Of a stretch of 10,627 bases of DNA, positions 1 through 6,327 are shown in pieces. This DNA comes from Bacillota bacterium (GTDB lineage: Bacteria; Bacillota; Clostridia; Oscillospirales; Oscillospiraceae). Every line of letters starts with the position of its first letter. Positions within the stretch are counted from its first letter, which is position 1. The notes beneath the pieces were generated by a model that made no database searches, was not told the DNA's origin, and saw only the letters and a list, made by a program, of their open reading frames with translations. The DNA lies in assembly GCA_009781925.1 (NCBI GenBank), contig WQUU01000200.1:1-10627 (forward strand), in the 5' to 3' direction. Position numbers and translations under genes: made by a program.

Positions 1-1176
1 AAATTTCCACGCGGACTGCCGCGTTTCGCGCAAAAGCTGCGGCGCATGGGGCTCGGCTTTGGGATTTGGGTTGAGCCGGAGATGGTCAATGAGGGCAGCG
101 ACCTCTTTCGGGCTCACCCCGAATATGCCGTCCGCCAGCCGGGGCGCGAGGCCACGCTGGGCCGGAATCAGCTGGCGCTGGATCTCACAAATCCGGCGGT
201 GCGCGACTACATCGTGGAGAATGTGGGCCGTGTGCTGGACGCGTGCGGCGCCTCCTATGTCAAATGGGACATGAATCGGCACATCAGCGAGTTTTGGTCA
301 GACCATATCCCGGGCCAGGGGGAATTTTTTCACCGCTATATTCTGGGGCTCTATGACATCCTGGAGCGCGTCTTCGGGCCCAGGCCGCAGATTCTCCTGG
401 AGAGCTGCTCTTCCGGCGGCAACCGTTTCGACCTGGGGATGCTCCGCTTCTCGCCGCAGATCTGGGCCTCGGATGACACCGACCCCGCCGAGCGGCTGAA
501 AATACAAGAGGGGCTATCCTATCTCTATCCGCAGTCCACCATGGGGGCTCACGTCTCCGACGCGCCGCACCAGCAGACCTTGCGGGAGACGGCGCTCAGC
601 TCCCGGTTTAACATCGCCTGCTTCGGGATCTTGGGCTATGAATTGGATTTACGTTTTCTGACTCCTATGGAAAAGCGCGAGATCAAAGAGCAGATCGCCT
701 TTTACAAGGCGCGCCGGAAGACGCTGCAATACGGCGCGTTCACGCGTGTTCCGCAACCGAAAGACAATAAGCGCGTCTGGCTGTGCCGGGGCGGGGATGA
801 GGCGGTCTGCGGCTTTTTTCAGACGGTGGCAGGGGTCAGCGAGGGGCCCGACATGCTCCGGATTCCGGGCCTTGCGCGCGAGGCCGTCTATCGGATCTCC
901 ACAAAACCGCAGCGGCTTTTCGTCAAACGCTTCGGCGGATTGGTCAAACACATCCTGCCGGTGACGCTGAATCCGAACGGTTTTCTTCTGCGCACGGCGA
1001 ACCGGTTCTACGCCCTCCAAGACTGCGTGGAGACCTGCGCGTGCCGGGGCGATGAGTTGGAGGCGGGAATCTCTCTGAACAACCAGTTCATGGGCAGCTA
1101 TTGCAACAACCAAACGCGGTTACTCGGCGATTTTGGGTCGAATTTATATATAATCGAAAAAATCGCACCCGCGTAG
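1..1176 (+). CDS. Alpha-galactosidase, GH36 family (5'-truncated by window edge)
   Basis: Hydrolyses terminal alpha-galactosides such as raffinose-family sugars or melibiose; no secretion signal can be judged because the N-terminus is outside the window. The reading frame is open from base 1, beginning KFPRGLPRFAQKLRRMG, which matches the middle of the GH36 (beta/alpha)8 barrel. The ATG at 46 is therefore internal and the true start lies upstream. About 391 residues are visible out of the roughly 700-740 usual for the family, including the end of the barrel and the C-terminal beta domain. Visible motifs are GIWVEPEMV, YVKWDMNR (catalytic nucleophile Asp codon at 268-270), ESCSSGGNRFD (substrate-binding Cys/Gly/Arg loop) and WASDDTDPAERLKIQ, whose first Asp (codon 472-474) is the likely acid/base. 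The stop TAG lies inside the left arm of a palindrome (1173-1200). It is first in an apparent operon with the symporter at 1234. Confidence 0.95.
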   Translation, partial: KFPRGLPRFAQKLRRMGLGFGIWVEPEMVNEGSDLFRAHPEYAVRQPGREATLGRNQLALDLTNPAVRDYIVENVGRVLDACGASYVKWDMNRHISEFWSDHIPGQGEFFHRYILGLYDILERVFGPRPQILLESCSSGGNRFDLGMLRFSPQIWASDDTDPAERLKIQEGLSYLYPQSTMGAHVSDAPHQQTLRETALSSRFNIACFGILGYELDLRFLTPMEKREIKEQIAFYKARRKTLQYGAFTRVPQPKDNKRVWLCRGGDEAVCGFFQTVAGVSEGPDMLRIPGLAREAVYRISTKPQRLFVKRFGGLVKHILPVTLNPNGFLLRTANRFYALQDCVETCACRGDELEAGISLNNQFMGSYCNNQTRLLGDFGSNLYIIEKIAPA

Positions 1177-1200
1177 GGAACGGATAAATCCGTTCCCTAC
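1173..1200. repeat. Perfect 12-bp inverted repeat across the GH36 stop codon
   Basis: The arms are GTAGGGAACGGA (1173-1184) and TCCGTTCCCTAC (1189-1200) with a TAAA loop. No T-tract follows on either strand, so it is not a classical intrinsic terminator. It could be a dispersed palindromic (REP-like) unit or an RNA hairpin that tunes expression of the downstream symporter gene. The flanks resemble one another: AATTTATATATAATCGA at 1141-1157 and AATTCATATAAATCGA at 1208-1223. This would fit an insertion between imperfect direct repeats. The palindrome is seen directly; its role is inference. Confidence 0.85.
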
Positions 1201-1233
1201 AGACCAAAATTCATATAAATCGAGGTTGGTATC

Positions 1234-2649
1234 ATGACACCTGTGACAACGCCCAAGCGCAACCGCTGGACTTTCGGCCTGGGCACCATCGGCCGGGACA
1301 TGGTCTACTCCATGGTCAGCATGTATCTTGTGTTCTACCTCACCGATGTCCTCCGCCTGCCCACCGGCGTACTGTGGTGGGTCTTGGCGATCATGGTCGT
1401 GGCCCGCGTCTATGACGCGCTGAGCGATCCCGTGATGGGCGTCATCGTGGACAATACCCACACGCGCTGGGGTAAGTTTAAGCCCTGGATCGCCATCGGC
1501 GTAGTCCTGAGCTCCGTATTCACCGTTCTGCTTTTTTCCGACCTCGGGCTCTCCGGCGGGGCCTTTATCGGGATGTTTGCTTTCCTCTATTTGTTCTGGG
1601 GGATGACCTACACCTCCAATGATATCGGCTACTGGTCCATGCTCCCCTCCCTCAGCGTCGATCAAAAGGAGCGGGAGCGGATCGGCTCCAAAGCCCGCAT
1701 CTTCGCCAACATTGGAATGTTCTTCGTCGTGGCGGGCATCGTGCCCATCACCACCGCGCTGGGAGACCATTTCGGCAGCCTGCAAAAAGGGTATTTTTAC
1801 TTCGCCCTGATTATTGTCACCGTGATGCTTCTCGGGCAGTGCGTCACCCTCTTCGGCGTCAAGGAGAGCGGGCTCGTCACAGAAAAGCGGCATTCGACCG
1901 GGCTCAAGGAGATGGTGCGCGTCATCTTCAAAAACGATCAGCTCCTTTTTACGGCCATCTCCATGTCGCTGTTCATGATCGGCTATGTCACCACGACCTC
2001 CTTTGGCCTATACTATTTCAAATACGTCTACGGCGACGAAAACATGTATCCGATCTTCGCCGTGATCCTCGGCGTCTCACAGATCACGGCGCTGGCCGTG
2101 TTCCCCCTCTTCAGCAAGCGTTTTTCCCGAAAAACGCTCTATACCGCCGCGATCGCTCTGATTGTCGCGGGCTACATTGTCTTCTTTTTCGCGCCGACGG
2201 GTACGATGCTCTTCATCGGCATCGCGGGAATTCTGATCTTCGTCGGGCAGAGTTTCATCCAGCTGCTCATGCTCATGTTTCTGGCCGACACCGTGGACTA
2301 CGGGCACTGGAAACTTGGCAAGCGCAATGACAGCATCACCTTCTCCCTCCAGCCCTTTATCAACAAGATCGGCGGGGCCATTGCCAGCGGTATTGTGGGA
2401 GCGGTGGTTATTCTCTCCGGCATCAAAGACGCCGGGGGAACCGAAAATCCGGTCGCCAATGTGCCGGCGAGCGGATTGCTGCTCATGAAAATCGCCATGC
2501 TGATTTTCCCGCTGATCCTCATCGTGGTCAGTTACCTCATCTACCGGAGCAAATACAGGATCGACAGCAAAATGCACGCGCGGATTTTGGCCGACCTGCG
2601 CGCGCGGGGGGAACTGAAAGATGCTGACGCTGAAAACGAAACTCCGTGA
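1234..2649 (+). CDS. GPH-family (MelB-like) cation:sugar symporter
   Basis: An inner-membrane secondary transporter of the glycoside-pentoside-hexuronide:cation symporter family, 471 aa, the usual length. It should bring oligosaccharides into the cell with Na+ or H+ for cleavage by the flanking glycosidases. The family signature is clear: RVYDALSDPVMG (residues 58-69), with D61 and D65 at positions equivalent to the cation-site aspartates of MelB, followed by RWGKFKPWI (78-86). A second conserved block runs from ADTVDYGHWK (351-360) to the Lys in INKIGG (376-381). About twelve hydrophobic segments are spread along the protein, and the C-terminal tail is charged and cytoplasmic. The ATG has a modest Shine-Dalgarno site, GAGG at 1222-1225, 8 nt upstream. 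It starts 57 bp after the GH36 stop, and its last 29 bp overlap the GH13 gene. The exact sugar is not readable, but its neighbours point to alpha-1,6-linked galactosides or glucosides. Confidence 0.92.
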   Translation: MTPVTTPKRNRWTFGLGTIGRDMVYSMVSMYLVFYLTDVLRLPTGVLWWVLAIMVVARVYDALSDPVMGVIVDNTHTRWGKFKPWIAIGVVLSSVFTVLLFSDLGLSGGAFIGMFAFLYLFWGMTYTSNDIGYWSMLPSLSVDQKERERIGSKARIFANIGMFFVVAGIVPITTALGDHFGSLQKGYFYFALIIVTVMLLGQCVTLFGVKESGLVTEKRHSTGLKEMVRVIFKNDQLLFTAISMSLFMIGYVTTTSFGLYYFKYVYGDENMYPIFAVILGVSQITALAVFPLFSKRFSRKTLYTAAIALIVAGYIVFFFAPTGTMLFIGIAGILIFVGQSFIQLLMLMFLADTVDYGHWKLGKRNDSITFSLQPFINKIGGAIASGIVGAVVILSGIKDAGGTENPVANVPASGLLLMKIAMLIFPLILIVVSYLIYRSKYRIDSKMHARILADLRARGELKDADAENETP

Positions 2650-4420
2650 CGTCTGCGCCCACCCGGTGGGGCGGGACATCGCTGACCGGCTGCTTTTGCA
2701 GCTCGACCAGCCCGCGTGGCTCATCGACAACCCCCTCGTGGGAAATCTGAGCCTGGGCGCGGTGAAACGCCTCGCCTGGAAACATATCAGTCCGGATTTC
2801 TTCGACGCGGTGCTGGCGCTGCTCAACTCCGAGCCGGATAGGCCGCGTGAGACGGCCGCGCCCTTTGAGCCGGCCTGGTGGAAGGAGGCCGTCTTCTATC
2901 AGATCTATCCCCGGAGTTTCCATGGAGGAGACCTGGGCGGTATTTTGGAAAAGCTCGATTACTTAAAGGATTTAGGCGTGGACGCGGTGTGGCTGTCGCC
3001 GGTCTACGACTCCCCGAACGACGACAACGGCTATGATATCCGGGATTACTACAAAATTCTGCCGGACTTCGGAACCATGGACGGGATGGATGCCCTCATC
3101 GCGGGTTTACACGCGCGGGGAATGCGGCTGGTCATGGACTTGGTGGTCAACCACACGTCGGACGAGCATGTTTGGTTTCAGGCCGCGCTGCGGGACAAAG
3201 CTTCGCCGTACCGGGATTTCTATTTCTTCCGCGAGGGGGATCCCGAAACGCCGCCCAACAACTGGACTTCGTTTTTCAGCGGCCCGGCCTGGAATTACTA
3301 CCCCGAACAGGGGATCTGGGCGCTGCATCTCTTCTCCAAGAAGCAGCCGGACTTAAATTGGGAAAATCCGGCGCTGCGGGCGGAAATCCATAAAATGGTA
3401 CGGCACTGGCTCGAAAAGGGCGTGGACGGCTTCCGGCTGGATGTCATCAACTACATCTCCAAAGCGCCCGGCCTGCCGGACGGCGACCCCTTCATCGGCG
3501 CGCTGATGGGTTATACCGGCGTCGAGCGCTACTTCTACGGCCCGAGGCTGCACGAGTTTTTGAGAGAACTGCGGAAAGAGGCGTTTGCCCCCTACGGCGC
3601 CTTTTCCGTAGGGGAGACACCGGGCGTCGGCGTCCAAATGGGGCGGCTGCTGACGGACAGTTACCGTGAGGAGCTCGACCTGATCTTCAGCTTCGACCAT
3701 CTGGAGACCCCCGGCCACAGCCGCTTTGACGACTACCGCTACGATCCGGCTTACCTCAAGCGCTTCTATATGAGCCATCTGAACGCGGACAAGGGGCACG
3801 GCTGGAACACCCTCTTTTTCAACAACCACGACAACCCCCGGATGATCTCCAAAATCGACCCCGGGGGGACGTATGCCGAGGTTCTGGCAAAACTGCTGGC
3901 GATATTGCAGCTGACCCTCCGGGGCACGCCCTTCCTCTTTCAGGGGGACGAGATGGGCGCGCAAAATGTGGCTTTTACCTCGATCGGCCAGCTGCGGGAT
4001 GTGGAGAGTCTGGGGCTGTATGCGGAGCTTATAAAGACCATGCCGCCCGACGACGCCTTCCGCAAAGTGCTGGCCGGAACCCGCGACCACGCCCGCGCGC
4101 CTTTGGACTGGGAGAAAATAGAGAACCAGCGACACAGCGCCGGTTCTGTGTGGCGGTTTTATCAGGATTTGATCGCGCTGCGCCGCTCCGAGCAGGCCTT
4201 GATTTATGGAGAGCTCCGGTTTTTGCGGCCCCGTGACAGGACACTGCTGTGCTATACGCGGCGCCTGCCGGACGGCGGCGGCTTCTATGTGGAGGCAAAT
4301 CTGGGCGCGGCGGAGCGCAAAAATACAGCTCCGCCGGGAGCGGAGCTGCTGACTTGCAATTATGAGGGGGCGTCAACTCCCCTGCGGCCCTATGAGGCGC
4401 GGGTGTATCGGGTATCCTAG
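2621..4420 (+). CDS. Alpha-glucosidase, GH13 (oligo-1,6-glucosidase-like)
   Basis: A cytoplasmic retaining glucosidase of 599 aa without a signal peptide. GH13 motifs occur in order: DAVWLSPVYDSPNDDNGYDI (121-140), DLVVNHTSDEH (173-183), QPDLNW (242-247), GFRLDVINYIS (270-280; nucleophile D274), SVGETPG (329-335; acid/base E332) and NNHDNPRM (401-408; transition-state D404). QPDLN is typical of the oligosaccharidase subfamilies. Val275 after the nucleophile is the residue associated with alpha-1,6 specificity (isomaltase, dextran glucosidase); maltases carry Ala or Thr there. Two oddities: about 80 N-terminal residues, apparently helical, precede the barrel, which begins near AWWKEAVFYQIYPRSF (85-100); and the region after GTRDHARAPLDW (486-497) is roughly 30 residues shorter than the usual ARTPMQWD...GGFT segment. 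ATG 2621 is preceded by a G-run at 2606-2611, and the 29-bp overlap with the symporter gene suggests translational coupling. Broad alpha-glucosidase activity remains possible. Confidence 0.93.
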   Translation: MLTLKTKLRDVCAHPVGRDIADRLLLQLDQPAWLIDNPLVGNLSLGAVKRLAWKHISPDFFDAVLALLNSEPDRPRETAAPFEPAWWKEAVFYQIYPRSFHGGDLGGILEKLDYLKDLGVDAVWLSPVYDSPNDDNGYDIRDYYKILPDFGTMDGMDALIAGLHARGMRLVMDLVVNHTSDEHVWFQAALRDKASPYRDFYFFREGDPETPPNNWTSFFSGPAWNYYPEQGIWALHLFSKKQPDLNWENPALRAEIHKMVRHWLEKGVDGFRLDVINYISKAPGLPDGDPFIGALMGYTGVERYFYGPRLHEFLRELRKEAFAPYGAFSVGETPGVGVQMGRLLTDSYREELDLIFSFDHLETPGHSRFDDYRYDPAYLKRFYMSHLNADKGHGWNTLFFNNHDNPRMISKIDPGGTYAEVLAKLLAILQLTLRGTPFLFQGDEMGAQNVAFTSIGQLRDVESLGLYAELIKTMPPDDAFRKVLAGTRDHARAPLDWEKIENQRHSAGSVWRFYQDLIALRRSEQALIYGELRFLRPRDRTLLCYTRRLPDGGGFYVEANLGAAERKNTAPPGAELLTCNYEGASTPLRPYEARVYRVS

Positions 4421-4446
4421 GCGGTTCGGGTGCGGGTGCGCGCCCC

Positions 4447-6327
4447 CTACGACGCCTCTTCGAACTGACTGTTATAGAGCTCGGCGTAGAAGCCGCCCTG
4501 CGCCAGAAGCTCCGCGTGGCTGCCGCTCTCGACGATGTCGCCGTCACGCATGACCAGAATGAGATCGGCGTTTTTGATCGTGCTGAGCCGGTGGGCGATC
4601 ACAAAGGAGGTTCGTCCCCGGGTGAGCCGATCCATCGCCTCCTGGACGATCCGCTCGGTGCGGGTGTCCACGGAGCTGGTCGCCTCGTCCAAAATGAGCA
4701 GCGGCGCGTTCTGGATCATGGCCCGGGCGATGGTGACAAGCTGTTTCTGCCCCTCGGACAGGCTGGCCTTGTCGTTCAAGACGGTGTCGTAACCCTCCGG
4801 CAGGGTCGTGATGAAATGGTGCAGGCCCACTGTCCTGCAGGCGTTTTTCACTTCCTCGTCCGTGACGCCCACTTTGGAATAGACAATGTTCTCCTTGATC
4901 GTGCCCTCAAACAGCCAGGCGTCCTGGAGCACCATGCCAAACTGTTCGTGCACGTTCTCGCGCCGCACTTCCGTGGTCGGCGTGCCGTCGATCAGGATGT
5001 TGCCGCCGTCCAGCTCATAGAACCGCATCAAGAGGTTGACCATCGTGGTCTTGCCCGCGCCGGTGGGGCCGACGATGGCAATTTTTTGTCCCGGTTCGAC
5101 TTTGGCGGAGAAATTGTGGATGATCGTCCGCTCCGGCACATAACCAAGCTTCACATGCTGAAACTCGACCCTGCCCCGGATGTCCTCGAGCGCTTTTGTC
5201 TTCTGGCTCTCGTCGCTGAGCTCCGGCTCCTCCAGGAACTCAAAGACGCGCTCGCCGCCCGCCGCCGTCCGCTGCAAATTGTTCGCGGCCTGGGCAAACT
5301 GGGAGAGGGGCTGCGTGAACAGCCGGACATAGATCATAAACGCCGCGATGACGCCGATTTGGATTGTGCCGTTCAGCACCAGGGCCGCGCCCACCACGCA
5401 GACGGCCACATAGCCGAAATTGCCGACGAACTGCATAAGGGGCATCATCAGCCCGGAGAAAAACTGGGATTTCCACGCGCTGCGGTAGAGATAGCCGTTG
5501 ATGTCCTCGAAGGTCTCCTTGGCCTTTCTGCTGCCGTTATAGATCTTCACGACATTGTGGTTGGTATAGATCTCCTCCACGTGGCCGTTGACCTGGCCGA
5601 GCCCGTCCTGCTGGGCGGCAAAGTATTTCTGCGACTGCTTGATGATCAGCATCATCAGGCCGAACCCGATGAGGCTCGCCCCGATGGCGGTCAGCGCCAT
5701 GATCCAATTGTTATAGAACATCATGGCGATCGAGCCGACAAACATCGCCACGGCGGAGAGCAGCGTGCTGACGCTCTGGTTGCCCTGGCTGACGGCGTCC
5801 ACGTCGTTGGTCACGCGGCTCATCACATCGCCGGTGCTGGTGCCGTCAAAGTATTTGAAGGGCAGCCGGTTGATCTTTTGGGAGATATCCGTGCGCAGGG
5901 ACTGGGAAACCCGCTGGGTCACGGTGGCCATGATGTAACCCTGCGTCATGTTCAAAAGCATCGCGCCCGCATAAATGCCCACCAGCCCCCACGCGATAGC
6001 CGCCACCTTGCCCAGGTCAATCCCAAGCGGCGTAAAAATCTTTTGAATCTCATCGACCATATCTCCGATTCTGTTCGGGCCGATGACCGACAGCACCGCG
6101 CCGCCAGCCGCCGCGGCAAGCGCGATGACGATCACGGGGAGATAGGCCTTGCAGTAGCGAATCAGCTTGACCCATGTCCCTTTAAAATCCTTTGCTTTTT
6201 CCACCGGGCCGCCGCGCATACCGCCCATGGGGCCATGCCCGCCCATGGGGCCATGCCTTCCGCCGGGGCGCCCGCCCGTGTACGCGGGCCTGCTTTGCGC
6301 CGTATTTGTATTCGGTCTCTCACTCAT
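4447..6327 (-). CDS. ABC exporter half, permease-ATPase, canonical NBD (TM288/LmrD-like)
   Basis: A type IV (ABCB-like) half-transporter of 626 aa that should pair with the product of the adjacent gene to form a membrane multidrug or lipid/peptide exporter. Residues 1-45 are a Gly/Pro/Met/His-rich cytoplasmic tail containing a duplicated GPMGGH unit. Residues 55-345 hold about six membrane segments, and the ATPase domain runs from about 385 to the end. Motifs are Walker A GPTGAGKT (420-427), Q-loop Q468, signature LSEGQ (523-527), Walker B LLILDE with catalytic E548, D-loop SSVD and switch His579. The signature has Glu in place of the second residue of LSGGQ, as expected of the half that completes the degenerate site. 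ATG 6327 overlaps the upstream stop (ATGA), with AGGAGG at 6338-6343 as Shine-Dalgarno. Substrate unknown; MarR control suggests a xenobiotic. The stop lies 26 bp from that of the convergent GH13 gene, with no clear terminator. Confidence 0.95.
   Translation of the reverse strand: MSERPNTNTAQSRPAYTGGRPGGRHGPMGGHGPMGGMRGGPVEKAKDFKGTWVKLIRYCKAYLPVIVIALAAAAGGAVLSVIGPNRIGDMVDEIQKIFTPLGIDLGKVAAIAWGLVGIYAGAMLLNMTQGYIMATVTQRVSQSLRTDISQKINRLPFKYFDGTSTGDVMSRVTNDVDAVSQGNQSVSTLLSAVAMFVGSIAMMFYNNWIMALTAIGASLIGFGLMMLIIKQSQKYFAAQQDGLGQVNGHVEEIYTNHNVVKIYNGSRKAKETFEDINGYLYRSAWKSQFFSGLMMPLMQFVGNFGYVAVCVVGAALVLNGTIQIGVIAAFMIYVRLFTQPLSQFAQAANNLQRTAAGGERVFEFLEEPELSDESQKTKALEDIRGRVEFQHVKLGYVPERTIIHNFSAKVEPGQKIAIVGPTGAGKTTMVNLLMRFYELDGGNILIDGTPTTEVRRENVHEQFGMVLQDAWLFEGTIKENIVYSKVGVTDEEVKNACRTVGLHHFITTLPEGYDTVLNDKASLSEGQKQLVTIARAMIQNAPLLILDEATSSVDTRTERIVQEAMDRLTRGRTSFVIAHRLSTIKNADLILVMRDGDIVESGSHAELLAQGGFYAELYNSQFEEAS
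6221..6256. repeat. Perfect 18-bp tandem duplication in the ABC exporter N-terminal tail
   Basis: Two identical 18-bp units, CCGCCCATGGGGCCATGC on the plus strand (6221-6238 and 6239-6256), encode in frame the repeated GHGPMG segment of the minus-strand ABC protein. The unit is itself rich in CATG/CCATGG palindromes. Copy number can vary by slippage without breaking the frame. Confidence 0.95.

Noticed and set aside
1173..1200. Intrinsic terminator after the GH36 gene
   Set aside because: The hairpin is strong but no T-tract follows on either strand, and the symporter gene appears to be in the same operon.
1144..1893. A 249-codon minus-strand frame opposite the symporter
   Set aside because: Rich in His, Asp and Gly, antisense to the conserved transmembrane symporter, and no family resemblance.
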